DNA of 64,000 nt, from NCBI GenBank assembly GCA_965212545.1, contig CBDBVB010000021.1:248001-312000 (forward strand), given 5' to 3'. Below the pieces are notes generated by a model that worked only from the letters and a program-made list of their open reading frames with translations, made no database searches and was not told the origin of the DNA. The number at the start of each line of letters is the position of its first letter. The first letter of the stretch is position 1. Below are positions 19,173-28,145 of the stretch, in pieces. A program made the translations under genes and the position numbers. Source of the DNA: JABDIP01 sp965212545 (GTDB lineage: Bacteria; Pseudomonadota; Alphaproteobacteria; DSM-16000; Inquilinaceae).

Positions 19173-19610
19173 TCAGTGCGGCAAGGCGGCGGATGATGGC
19201 CGCAACTCGGCCATGAACGACATCGGGCGCCAAGGCCGCGGGCCGTCCAGGGTTGCGCCGCTCTCGATTTCGAGGTTGTTGTGGATGATGGAGCCGATGA
19301 CCGTGGCGGATTTGGCGATTTTCACCGCGATGGCTTCAATCCGGCCGGTGACCGTGCCGGCGATATGCACGGCATCGGCGGAGATCACGCCGTCGACCCT
19401 GGCGCCTTCACCGATGATCAGCATGGTCGAGTCGACGTCACCATCCAGCATGCCCCGGATCTCCACGCAATCGACGCTTTCCAGCCGTCCGATCACGCGT
19501 ACGCGTGGCCCCAGTATCGATCGTTCTATTCCGTTGCCGCCGCTGACCGCGTGGGCAAGCTGCTCCTGCAGATCCGGTTTGCCACCCGACTTGGAGAACG
19601 GCGATTTCAC
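19173..19610 (-). CDS. bactofilin family protein (first of two)
   Basis: 145 residues from GTG 19610 (KSPFSKSGGKPDL); another GTG at 19670 would add 20 unconserved residues. The core is a bactofilin beta-helix: SILGPRVRVIGRLESVDCVEI, GMLDGDVDSTMLIIGEGARV, DGVISADAVHIAGTVTGRIEA, with the repeating hydrophobic-Gly periodicity of the family. Bactofilins polymerise without nucleotide into filaments that scaffold cell-shape or polarity factors. The tail after VIGSIIHNNLEIESGATLDG is short. It is followed (in transcription order) by nothing on the same strand for 55 bases and preceded by a second bactofilin gene 193 bases upstream. Confidence 0.85.
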   Translation of the reverse strand: MKSPFSKSGGKPDLQEQLAHAVSGGNGIERSILGPRVRVIGRLESVDCVEIRGMLDGDVDSTMLIIGEGARVDGVISADAVHIAGTVTGRIEAIAVKIAKSATVIGSIIHNNLEIESGATLDGPRPWRPMSFMAELRPSSAALPH

Positions 19611-19803
19611 CGACGACTCCCAGGCTCTCGGCGCGCTGTGAGCGAACAAGGCTGACCATCGTCCTGCCACGTCCGGTCAAACCGGAACCTACTGCGGCGG
19701 GTTTCGATTTCAGATGTCATGAGCGGTTGCCGGCCGAGCGCCGCCGAACCCGGGACTCGCCGCCAACGATCTGCGCGGCGGTCCGCGGGACGGCATGCGG
19801 TTC

Positions 19804-20355
19804 CTAGGACGCTGTGGCGGCCTTGCCGTTCTTTGCGCCTCCGGCGGCAGCCGCCGGTTCCGGTGTCGCCGCCTTGGCCGTCGTATCGGCCGCCGACTGC
19901 ACAGGCTTCAGGTTGGAGACGTTCTTTGCCTCCTTGCGGCCGGATTCCACACGGTGGCAATTCCCGTCAAACGCGGCGCCTTCATCGATCGCCAGCGTCT
20001 TGTAGGTCACGTCGCCGGTCATATCGCCCGTCTTGGTGATCGAGACCCGGTCGGCAGTGACTTCACCATCGACGGTGCCTGCGATATTGACGCTGTCGGC
20101 GGTGATCGAGCCCTTGACCTTGGCGCCCGCGCTGACGGTCAGGGAACGGCTCGAGATGTCGCCTTCCACGACGCCCCGGACCTCGACATCCTCATCGCTT
20201 TCGAGATTGCCGATGACGCGCAGTCCAGCGCTGATCACCGAATGCTCTCCGGTCCCGGTGCGCGCCGACGGCCGCGTGGTTTCTGCCGGTGTTGCACTGC
20301 CGTAGCCGCTGGCCGAGCCCGCGGTCTCTGGCGCCTTTTCGTCCTTTCTGAACAT
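19804..20355 (-). CDS. bactofilin family protein (second of two)
   Basis: 183 residues from ATG 20355, which follows AAGGGAGAA. The short N-terminal tail (MFRKDEKAPETAG, then Ser/Thr/Ala-rich to about residue 40) leads to the bactofilin core HSVISAGLRVIGNLESDEDVE, GVVEGDISSRSLTVSAGAKV and GSITADSVNIAGTVDGEV. A Lys/Ala-rich disordered tail of about 40 residues ends the protein (PEPAAAAGGAKNGKAA). Such flexible ends are where bactofilins recruit partners. The first bactofilin lies downstream in the same direction, and a ParA gene diverges on the other side. Confidence 0.88.
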   Translation of the reverse strand: MFRKDEKAPETAGSASGYGSATPAETTRPSARTGTGEHSVISAGLRVIGNLESDEDVEVRGVVEGDISSRSLTVSAGAKVKGSITADSVNIAGTVDGEVTADRVSITKTGDMTGDVTYKTLAIDEGAAFDGNCHRVESGRKEAKNVSNLKPVQSAADTTAKAATPEPAAAAGGAKNGKAATAS

Positions 20356-20704
20356 CAACGATTCTCCCTTGGGGAAACACAAAGGTACGTGCGTCCGACC
20401 ATGTTTGATTTCATAACATGTTGTTCTGATGGCAGATGGCGGCAGACGTCGGGACGGTAAGCCTAACAGGCCTGCGGTCCCGACGCGCCAGCCCGCACCG
20501 GCCATCGTCGTCGCATCCAAAGGCATAATGGCGTGGGGGGAAGGCGCTGGCTACTGTTTTGATCGTGTCGGCGGTGCATCGAAGACCGCGAGCCACGCGT
20601 TCGGAACAATTCGCAATATCAGCCGATTTTGGTTGCGCTGCAGCATGCATCGGCGCGACGTTGCACGCTGGTAGTTGGTTCAATTGACAGCCTTGGGGAA
20701 TGCT
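20356..20704. promoter_or_regulatory. divergent region between bactofilin and ParA
   Basis: 349 bases without a convincing gene. It must contain the bactofilin promoter (minus) and the ParA promoter (plus). An inverted repeat CATGTT (20400-20405) / AACATG (20415-20420) lies 45-65 bases upstream of the bactofilin start and could be an operator. No other strong signal seen. Confidence 0.4.
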
Positions 20705-21346
20705 ATGGCGGGGGTGGTTCTTACGGTCGCTCAACAGAAGGGCGGTGCGGGCAAGACGACGATCGTTGCCCACCTCGCGGTCGCGATGCGCCGGTCCGGG
20801 CGTTCTGTGGCGACGGTCGATACCGATCCGCAAGGCAGCCTGACCGGCTGGATGGATCGGCGCACCGAATGGCTCGGCGACCCCGGCATCACCCATCGGC
20901 AGATTTCGGGATGGCGCACCGCAAATGAAGTCGACCGGCTGTCCGGCGAACATGACGTGGTGCTGATCGACAGTGCTCCCCATGCCGAGACCGAGGCCCG
21001 GATCGCGGTTCGGGCGGCCAATCTGGTCGTGCTGCCGGTCCAGCCAAGTCCGATGGATTTCTGGGCCACGGCGCCAACGCTGGATCTTGCCAGGCAGGAA
21101 CGCACCCCTGCGGTGCTCGTCCTCAACCGGGTGCCGAGGCGCACGAGGCTCGCGGCTTCGGTGATAGCCGCCATGGGCGAACTCGAAGCCGAGGTCTCGC
21201 CGGCTTGGATCGGCAATCGGATCGCGTTCGCGGCGGCCCTGATGGATGGCCGGGGCGTCACTGAGATTGCACGGCCCGGCGCGGCCGGCGAGGAAATCCT
21301 GGCGCTTGCACAAGATCTCGAGAGCCGGATCCGTGTGCCGGCTTAG
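20705..21346 (+). CDS. orphan ParA-family ATPase
   Basis: 213 residues from ATG 20705 (MAGVVLTVAQQKGG). The deviant Walker A motif is QKGGAGKTT with both Lys residues, so it should form an ATP-sandwich dimer. TVDTDPQGS supplies the Walker A' aspartate, DVVLIDSAPH is Walker B, and LPVQPSPMDFWA and VLNRVPRR follow the ParA/MinD fold. No ParB or parS-like repeat is present, so it is an orphan ParA, of the type that positions protein cargo or interacts with polar scaffolds. It diverges from two bactofilin genes, which hints at a shared role in cell polarity or envelope growth. GGGGAA nine bases upstream is the likely ribosome site. Confidence 0.88.
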   Translation: MAGVVLTVAQQKGGAGKTTIVAHLAVAMRRSGRSVATVDTDPQGSLTGWMDRRTEWLGDPGITHRQISGWRTANEVDRLSGEHDVVLIDSAPHAETEARIAVRAANLVVLPVQPSPMDFWATAPTLDLARQERTPAVLVLNRVPRRTRLAASVIAAMGELEAEVSPAWIGNRIAFAAALMDGRGVTEIARPGAAGEEILALAQDLESRIRVPA

Positions 21347-21373
21347 ACCGGGGCCGCCCAATCGGGGGCAGGG

Positions 21374-22159
21374 CTAGCGTCGGCCGAAGGCGACAAATCC
21401 CGGATTGTCGAGCCCTGGTTTGCCATAGAGGAGGGGAGCGCCATCCAGCGTTTCCACCGACCCACCAGCCGCGCACAGGACCGCATCGCCGGCGGCCGTA
21501 TCCCATTCCATCGTTCGTCCGAACCGCGGATAGAGGTCGGCACCACCTTCGGCCAGGACGCAGAACTTGAGCGAACTGCCGACCTGCCGCTCGGCGGCGA
21601 TCGTTCGGTCCCCGAGATAGTCCGCCAATGCCTGCCGGTCGCCATGAGATCGGCTGGCCACGACCATGAGGCCGTCTTGCGGTGCTGATCGTGCTGAGAT
21701 CGGCGTCTCGACGCCTGTGTCGGCCGCTCGCCACGCGGCCTCACCGACCACGCCCAGATAGAGGGTTGACAGGACCGGCGCATACACGGCGCCCAGAGCC
21801 GGCCTGCGATCCTCGATGAGGGCGATGTTCACGGTGAACTCACCGTTCCGGTTGAGGAACTCGCGGGTACCGTCGAGTGGATCGACGAGCCAGAACCGCC
21901 CTCTCGTGATGTCCGGCACGAACCCGGCCGCGGCGCGCTCCTCCGAGACGATCGGAATCGATGGCGCCAATTTGGCCAACCCGTCCAGGATCACGGCCTC
22001 AGCGGCATCGTCGGCGGCGGTGACCGGACTTCCGTCCGCCTTCGTCACGGCGGCCGTGTCGGCACTGGCGTAGTGACGCATGATCTCCGCGCCGGCTTTC
22101 AGGCATATCGCCTGAAGGCCAGTCAGCAGATCCGCATGATCGGACTCCGCCAATCTCAT
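21374..22159 (-). CDS. cysQ: 3'(2'),5'-bisphosphate nucleotidase
   Basis: 261 residues. The inositol-monophosphatase fold is shown by the metal-binding motif WLVDPLDGTREFL near residue 93, the preceding acidic pair in VSEERAAAGF, and WDTAAGDAVLCAAGG near 210. REFLNR with GEFTVNIALIE is diagnostic for the CysQ branch. It removes the 3' phosphate from PAP (the by-product of sulfate assimilation and of carrier-protein phosphopantetheinylation), giving AMP. It lies 37 bases after the molybdopterin oxidoreductase gene in the same direction and converges with the ParA gene. Confidence 0.92.
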   Translation of the reverse strand: MRLAESDHADLLTGLQAICLKAGAEIMRHYASADTAAVTKADGSPVTAADDAAEAVILDGLAKLAPSIPIVSEERAAAGFVPDITRGRFWLVDPLDGTREFLNRNGEFTVNIALIEDRRPALGAVYAPVLSTLYLGVVGEAAWRAADTGVETPISARSAPQDGLMVVASRSHGDRQALADYLGDRTIAAERQVGSSLKFCVLAEGGADLYPRFGRTMEWDTAAGDAVLCAAGGSVETLDGAPLLYGKPGLDNPGFVAFGRR

Positions 22160-22196
22160 CGCTAGATCGCCGCCGCCGTCGGAGATCGGAAACCGG

Positions 22197-24516
22197 TCAC
22201 TCGGCTGCGGCGCGTGTCGAGTCGGCCTGGATCAGCCGCCAGATCTTCTCCGGCGTCGCCGGCATGTCGACATGGGTCACGCCGAACTCGGCCAACGCAT
22301 CCACCACGGCATTGATCACCGCCGGCGGAGCGCCGATGCAGCCGGCCTCGCCCGCGCCCTTTATGCCCAGCGGATTGGTCGTGCAGGGGACGACGTTGTA
22401 GCGGAAGTCGATATGCGGCATATCGTCGGCCCGCGGCATCGTGTAGTCCATGAAAGACCCCGAGAGCAGCTGGCCGCTTTCCAGATCAAATACCGTGTGT
22501 TCCAGAAGCGCCTGCCCGATCCCCTGTGCAATGCCGCCATGGACTTGGCCGGCGACCATCAGCGGGTTCAGGATGGTCCCGAAATCATCGACGACGATGT
22601 AGTTCACCACAGTCAACTGGCCGGTATCCTGCTCGATTTCCACTTCGCAAATGTGGGTGCCGTTCGGATAGGTATTGGTGGGCGGCTTGAACGCCGCTGA
22701 CTCGTCGAAGGCCGTATCGGTTTCGCTGGCCCGGGCGATCTCGGCCAGGGTGATCGAACGGTCGGTGCCGGCGATAGTGAACCGGCCGTGCTCGACTTCG
22801 ATATCGGCGGCTGCAGCTTCCAGCAGATCCGCAGCTCGAAGTTTCGCCTTATCCAGGATAAGTTCGGACGCATTGACCACCGCCACGCCACCGACCGGAA
22901 TTGAGCGCGAGCCGCCGGTGCCGTTGCCCGTCGGTATGCGGTCGCTGTCCCCTTGGACCATGGTGATCTCGCCCGGCTCGATGCCCAGATAGTCGGCGAT
23001 GAGCTGCTTGTAGGCGGTTTCATGCCCCTGCCCGTTCGACTGATTGCCGATATAGAGCGTGACGGCGCCGGTGCGGCCGATCTCGATGCGGGCGCTTTCG
23101 TCCGGACCGCCGCCGCAAGCCTCGATATAGGATGCCATACCGATTCCGCGCAGCTTGCCGTGCGCCCGGGCCTGGCTGCGTCGCGCTTCGATTCCGTCCC
23201 AATCGGCCAGGTCGATTGCCTGGTCCATGTTCTGGGCGAAGTCGCCGCTGTCGTAAGTCAGGCCCAGCGCAGTGTCATAGGGCATGGAGTCCGGCGGGAT
23301 GAAATTGCGCCGACGGAGTTCCGCGCCGGTCATGCCGAGCTGTCGTGCCGCGGCATCGACGGCGCGTTCGACCACATAGGCCGCTTCCGGCCGTCCGGCG
23401 CCGCGATAGGCATCGACCGGCTGGGTGTTGGTGAAGACGCCCTTGACGTTCACGTAGGCAGCCGGGAAGTCGTAGCACCCGGTCAGCATGACGCATCCGC
23501 ACAGGGTCGCCACGAAGGGCGCGAAATTGGACAGGTAGGCGCCCATATTCGCGATCGTATCTATCTTGATGGCGAGGAACTTGCCGTCGGCGTCGATGGC
23601 CAACTGGGCACGGGTCAGGTTGTCGCGACCGTGGTCGTCGCTGATGAATCCTTCCGATCGCTCGGCGGTCCATTTGACCGGACGTTGGAACTTGCGGGCG
23701 GCGTACAGCGCCGCGACATATTCCGGATACATGAAGATCTTCATGCCGAAGCCGCCGCCGACATCGGTGGTCAACACGTGGAACCGGTCTTCGGGGAGGT
23801 GGAATATGTCCTCGGCCAGCTGCGACTTCATGCCGTGAACGCCCTGGCTGGAGACGTATAGCGAGAAGCGCTCGCTGGGCCCGTCATAGCCGGCCAGGCA
23901 GGCGCGCCCTTCCATCGAATTGGCGATCACGCGGTTGTTCACCAGATCGACCGTGACGATCTGGGCAGCCTTCGCAAATGCGTTATCGGTCGCCTGCTTG
24001 TCCCCATCCTCCCAATCGAAAGCGAGATTGCCGCGGTCCAGGTCCCATACCTTGGGCGCATCGGAATCCAGCGACCGTCCGGGGTCGGCGATGGATCGGT
24101 AGCGGGTCGTAATCCACTTCGATCAACTCGGCCGCGTCCTTCGCCTGGGCCAGGGTCTCGGCGACGACCAGCGCCACGGGATCGCCGACATGGCGGACCC
24201 TGCCGACGGCGAGCGCCGGCCTGGGCGGCTCCGGCATCTTCCAGCCGCCGCGGTTCTTCGGTGCGAACTTGACGGCGATCGGGCCGATGCCGTCGGCTTC
24301 CAGATCCTGGCCCGTTACGATCCCGATGACACCCGGCGATTGGCCGGCTCCCGCCAGATCGATGGCGCGGATTTCGGCATGCGCATAGGGCGACCGCAGA
24401 ACGTATCCAACGGCCTGGCCGGGCAATGACACGTCATCGGTATACTGACCGCCGCCCGTCAGCAGCCGGGGGTCCTCGGCGCGGGGTACCGCCTGTCCAA
24501 TGCCGAACTTCGCCAT
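22197..24516 (-). pseudogene. CoxL-like molybdopterin-binding oxidoreductase, one +1 frameshift
   Basis: From ATG 24516 (MAKFGIGQAVPRAEDPRLL) the frame is good through ELIEVDYDPLP. One extra base at about 24096 then shifts it, and the correct sequence continues SIADPGRSLDSDAPKVWDL in another frame to a stop at 22197. Corrected length is 772 residues, normal for the large subunit of xanthine dehydrogenase/CO dehydrogenase relatives. The active-site loop reads AYRGAGRPE, the form II CoxL-type signature rather than AYRCSFR of true CO dehydrogenase. GGGFGMKIF and KGAGEAGCIGAPPAV bind the Mo cofactor. No gene for the FeS or FAD subunit lies alongside. Substrate unknown. Confidence 0.82.
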
Positions 24517-24726
24517 GAAGTGCCTCTCGGGATGTTGGGATGAACCTCGATCTGCCGCAATGCCGGTCGCGTGCGGGATCGTGACATAGGATCGGCGACC
24601 TGCGCCGGTCTCGTCAACGCTAACCTGTCTTCCGGTATTCGGCATTGTCCGGCACCGAGGCGATTAAGCGCCGGTCAACGCTCTCCAGATAAGGTCGGTA
24701 GCGCCTGGAAACCGCCCTACCGGCCC

Positions 24727-25254
24727 ATGATGTGCAATCTGATCCGTTCCTTGGCGCTTCTTGCGGTCCTGATCGCCACGACTCTGACGTCTGCGTCATA
24801 CGCGCAGCTTGTGTACTCGCCGGCCCAGCCGTTGGACGGGATCGCGGTCGTGGTCGAAGGCGACCGCCTGAACGTCAACGGGCTGCCTGTCCGACTCTAT
24901 GGCATCGATGCGCCGGAAATCGGCCAAACCTGTCTGTCGCGGCGGGGCGAATCCTATGATTGCGGCGCAGTCGCTCGGGAAGTGCTGGATCGCCTGATCG
25001 GAACGAGTCCGGTCCAATGCTCGATCTATTCGGTACTGGCAAGCGATGAGCAGGTCGGTTCCTGCACCGTCAACGGCAGAGACCTTGCCGCGACCATGGT
25101 GCTGTCGGGATGGGCGTTCCCGCAGCGCACGCTATCGAGTCGCTACGAGATTCTCGAAGGCCGGGCGCAATCGGCGCGCGCCGGGTTCTGGGCCGGCCGG
25201 GCCGAACGGCCGTGGATCTGGCGACGCCGCCAGGAAACCGGCGGCGAGCGCTGA
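24727..25254 (+). CDS. secreted thermonuclease-like protein (SNase domain)
   Basis: 175 residues from ATG 24727; the next codon is also ATG. A signal peptide (LIRSLALLAVLIATTLTS, cleavage near SYAQ) is followed by a staphylococcal-nuclease-like OB domain: VEGDRLNVNGLPVRLYGIDAPEIGQ, Cys-rich CLSRRGESYDCG, and NGRDLAATMVLSGWAFP. The Arg/Asp of RLYGIDAPE correspond to the catalytic and Ca-binding region of SNase, but the usual second Arg-Glu pair is not obvious, so activity is uncertain. Likely periplasmic or secreted. Convergent with pssA, with a 1-base gap. Confidence 0.85.
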   Translation: MMCNLIRSLALLAVLIATTLTSASYAQLVYSPAQPLDGIAVVVEGDRLNVNGLPVRLYGIDAPEIGQTCLSRRGESYDCGAVAREVLDRLIGTSPVQCSIYSVLASDEQVGSCTVNGRDLAATMVLSGWAFPQRTLSSRYEILEGRAQSARAGFWAGRAERPWIWRRRQETGGER

Positions 25255-25255
25255 G

Positions 25256-26137
25256 TCAGTCGACTCGATCGCTGTCCCGATCTTCCGACCGGGTGCCGGA
25301 CTCCAATTCCGTCGTTGCTGTCGGTGCTGAAGCTGCAAGTGCTGGCACGGACGCCGGCTCGCTGTCCGCCTTCATCTCGGCCGCCTTCTGTTCAAGCATT
25401 CTGAACCGATGCATGCTGAATGGGATGCTCGCCAGATAGGCAAGGCCGAGCATCGTCAGGGTAAGCCACGTTTGGCTGACCAGCGACGCCGCCACCAGAC
25501 CCACGCCGACGAACACGACGACGATGTACCGGTTCGGGATCCGCACCCCTTTGAGCGAGAAGGTCTTCAATCGACTGACCATCAGCACGGCGATGAAGAG
25601 CGCCCAGAGCGCGACCGGGATCGGGGACCGGACCAGATCGTCCGCCTGGAAGCTGATCGTCATGGGGACCATGGCCAGTCCCGCGGCGGCCGGCATTGGT
25701 ACGCCGGTGAAGTAGTTGTATGCCCAAGGCGGCAGGTCGGGCCCAACGATCTGGGTGTTGAAGCGAGCCAGTCGCAATGCGGAGCAGACGCTGAAGGCGA
25801 GCACCGCGATCCAACCGAAGCGATCGGCGTCGCGCATCACCCATAGGTACAGGACGGTCGCCGGCGCCACGCCGAAGCTCACGAAATCCGACAGGCTATC
25901 CAGTTGCGCGCCGAATTTGCTCTGTGCTTTCAGAAGCCGCGCCACCGTGCCATCCATGCCGTCGAGCACCGCGGCGATCAGTATCGCTATCACCGCCGCC
26001 TCCCAGCGCCCCTGGATAGCGAAGCGGATTGCCGAGAGACCGGCGCACAGCGCCAGGATCGTCAGGATATTCGGCAGCAGGCGATTGAGCGATTGGCCAC
26101 GAAACCGGGCCGGTCGCCGAGGGCGGCGCATCTTCAT
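25256..26137 (-). CDS. pssA: CDP-diacylglycerol-serine O-phosphatidyltransferase
   Basis: 293 residues from ATG 26137, one base after the psd stop. The CDP-alcohol phosphatidyltransferase signature D-x2-D-G-x2-A-R-x8-G-x3-D-x3-D is complete (starting LDGMDGTVARLL near residue 62). Around it are about 8 membrane segments. It joins CDP-diacylglycerol and serine to form phosphatidylserine in the inner membrane, which the product of the gene just upstream decarboxylates. A Glu/Lys-rich and Pro-rich tail of about 45 residues follows the last membrane segment. Confidence 0.93.
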   Translation of the reverse strand: MKMRRPRRPARFRGQSLNRLLPNILTILALCAGLSAIRFAIQGRWEAAVIAILIAAVLDGMDGTVARLLKAQSKFGAQLDSLSDFVSFGVAPATVLYLWVMRDADRFGWIAVLAFSVCSALRLARFNTQIVGPDLPPWAYNYFTGVPMPAAAGLAMVPMTISFQADDLVRSPIPVALWALFIAVLMVSRLKTFSLKGVRIPNRYIVVVFVGVGLVAASLVSQTWLTLTMLGLAYLASIPFSMHRFRMLEQKAAEMKADSEPASVPALAASAPTATTELESGTRSEDRDSDRVD

Positions 26138-26138
26138 A

Positions 26139-26855
26139 TCAGCGGACGGCTCCTTCGCGCCGGGCCTCCTTGGCCTCCAGATCGGCGATGATGGTCTCAC
26201 CGCCGATTGCCCTCTGGCCGACGACGACCATCGGTTCGGTTCCCTCGGGCAGGTAGATATCGGTGCGGCTGCCAAAGCGGATCAGCCCATAGCGCTCACC
26301 TGCGGTCACGGCCTGACCCGATTTGGCGTCGCAGATGATGCGTCTGGCCACCAGCCCGGCAATCTGCACGAACACAAGGTCGCGGCCGTCCGCCAGGCGC
26401 AGGAGCACGGATGCCCGTTCATTCTCTTCGCTCGCCTTGTCCAGGCTCGCATTGACGAAAGTTCCCTCGTGATAATCGACTTCTTCGATCGTGCCGTCGG
26501 CCGGAACACGGTTAACGTGTACGTCGAATACGTTAAGAAAAATGCTGACCCGCGTGCGGTTGACGTCGCCCAGCCCCAACTCGGCCGGCGGCACGGCCTC
26601 GGTGATCATCTGCACCCGGCCATCGGCGGGGCTGACCACCAAACCTGGCCGTGTCGGCGTTACGCGATCCGGATCGCGAAAGAAATAGGCGCACCAGCCG
26701 GTGGCGATCAGTCCAATCCAGCCCAATGGCTGGTACAGCATGCCCAGGACAGCGGTGCAGACGGCAAAGATGGCGATGAACGGCCAGCCCGCCCGATGTA
26801 TCGGAACCATGACCGACGTGATCACGTTGATCGGTGACGCCTCGGTATTGGCCAT
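26139..26855 (-). CDS. psd: phosphatidylserine decarboxylase proenzyme, short form
   Basis: 238 residues from ATG 26855 (MANTEASPINV). The same frame stays open upstream through the tRNA gene, but that extension is not protein-like and is rejected. After membrane segments near residues 20-60 come YFFRDPDRVTP, VSPADGRV near 92, FLNVFDVHVNRVP and the self-cleavage site RFGSRTDIYLP near 203, where the Ser becomes the pyruvoyl group. It converts phosphatidylserine to phosphatidylethanolamine. Psd and pssA are in one operon, psd first, with the short type of Psd common in alphaproteobacteria. Confidence 0.94.
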   Translation of the reverse strand: MANTEASPINVITSVMVPIHRAGWPFIAIFAVCTAVLGMLYQPLGWIGLIATGWCAYFFRDPDRVTPTRPGLVVSPADGRVQMITEAVPPAELGLGDVNRTRVSIFLNVFDVHVNRVPADGTIEEVDYHEGTFVNASLDKASEENERASVLLRLADGRDLVFVQIAGLVARRIICDAKSGQAVTAGERYGLIRFGSRTDIYLPEGTEPMVVVGQRAIGGETIIADLEAKEARREGAVR

Positions 26856-27010
26856 TTCAGTCCTATTCCTGACGGGTGCCTGGGGGCAATCGATGCGATT
26901 TCGTCGCCGGTCTTGTCTCGACTGGGCAGGCAACCCCGCGCATCGCCATCGAACGGCGCCGACGAGCGGAGACCGATTACGTCCGGGGCAACTCGGTTTC
27001 CGGCGAAATC

Positions 27011-27085
27011 TGGTGGGCGCGGCTGGGATTGAACCAGCGACCCCCGCCGTGTGAAGACGGTGCTCTCCCGCTGAGCTACGCGCCC
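27011..27085 (-). tRNA. tRNA-Val (anticodon CAC)
   Basis: On the minus strand the sequence folds as a complete cloverleaf. Acceptor arms are GGGCGCG / CGCGCCC, the D-arm is GCTC / GAGC, the anticodon stem CCGTC / GGCGG encloses the loop TTCACAC (anticodon CAC), and the T-arm GCTGG / CCAGC encloses TTCAATC. CCA is encoded at the 3' end. It reads the valine codon GUG. It lies between psd and a divergent DUF3108 gene, about 155 bases upstream of psd. Confidence 0.95.
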
Positions 27086-27248
27086 GCTCGTCGTGTCGCG
27101 CATATCTACGGCCCGGCCGGCAGGGTGTCAAGAAACCGCCGACTTGTTGCTCTATGTTAGTAATCGTGGAATACAGTTGCCGAAATTCTAGGTCTATTGA
27201 CGTGGCTGCCCGATCCTCTGCGAGGCGCCACCATCGGAGTAGGGGTTC

Positions 27249-28139
27249 ATGTTTCGATATCTGGGACCTGTCCGCGCGACGGGGCTGGTGCTTTTTTCGG
27301 CTGGAGTCCTGCTCGCGAGTGGTGCGTTGCAGCGTGCCGATGCGGATACCAGCCCGATTGCCGTGGATTACGACGTGTTTGCCGGCGGCATGCATGTGCT
27401 GTCCAGCGTCCTGGAAATCAACCTTGAAGACCGCAGCTACAACGCCCGACTGGGAGCCGAACTGGCTGGCATGCCCGGCTGGTTCGCCGAATGGGCGGCG
27501 GTGGTGCAATCCGATGGCGCGATCCAGAGAGGTGAATTGAATCCGGCGCAATACTCGGCGGAACGGGTGCGCCGCGGGGAGAGCCAAAAGACCGTGCTCG
27601 ACTTTGTCGGCGAGGGCGAAGTCGGCGTCACTTTCGTACCCGAGCGGAACGACAGCGACGCCCCGGTTCCGGCGGAACTACTGACTGAGACTTTGGATCC
27701 GCTGAGCGGCCTGATTTCCGTGATCAACACTGTCACCGAGGGCGGCGGGTGTGCCGCGACGGTTCCCGTCTTCGATGGACGTCGTCGCTATGATGTCGTT
27801 TTCACCGATAGGGGGATTGATGAACTGCGACCCTCCAGCAAATCCAGCTTTGCCGGTGTAGCAAGGCGCTGCCGAATGCAATTGGAGCCGGTTGCCGGCG
27901 CCTTCAAGGATGACGATGACGACGACAGCTTCTGGAACACCCGGCCTGAGAACAGGCGCCGTCGTCAGCTCGATATCTGGCTTGCAAGGCCGATTGCCGA
28001 CGGTCCGATCATACCGGTTCGGATGGTCGGGAGATCGTCCATCGGAGCCTTTATCATCCATATGCGGAACGTTCAGGTGCCGGTCAGCACCGCGGATGCC
28101 GAGGCACCCGAAGGTTGCACCGTCGTTGTGGAATGCTGA
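27249..28139 (+). CDS. DUF3108 domain exported protein
   Basis: 296 residues. A signal peptide (GLVLFSAGVLLASGAL, cleavage around ADA near residue 28) is followed by IAVDYDVFAGGMHVLSSVLEINL, the opening beta-strand pattern of DUF3108. FDGRRRYDVVFTD and the C-terminal LDIWLARPIADGPIIPVRM are also typical, resembling a lipocalin/LolB-like barrel. It is probably periplasmic, possibly handling envelope polymers or lipids; function is not established for the family. An Asp-rich stretch (DDDDDS near residue 223) interrupts the C-terminal part. Convergent with the methyltransferase gene, 6 bases apart. Confidence 0.85.
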   Translation: MFRYLGPVRATGLVLFSAGVLLASGALQRADADTSPIAVDYDVFAGGMHVLSSVLEINLEDRSYNARLGAELAGMPGWFAEWAAVVQSDGAIQRGELNPAQYSAERVRRGESQKTVLDFVGEGEVGVTFVPERNDSDAPVPAELLTETLDPLSGLISVINTVTEGGGCAATVPVFDGRRRYDVVFTDRGIDELRPSSKSSFAGVARRCRMQLEPVAGAFKDDDDDDSFWNTRPENRRRRQLDIWLARPIADGPIIPVRMVGRSSIGAFIIHMRNVQVPVSTADAEAPEGCTVVVEC

Positions 28140-28145
28140 CCGAGT

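Noticed and set aside
26856..27587. In-frame extension of psd by 244 codons through the tRNA
   Set aside because: It would translate the tRNA-Val gene; the normal psd start at 26855 fits family length and a membrane start.
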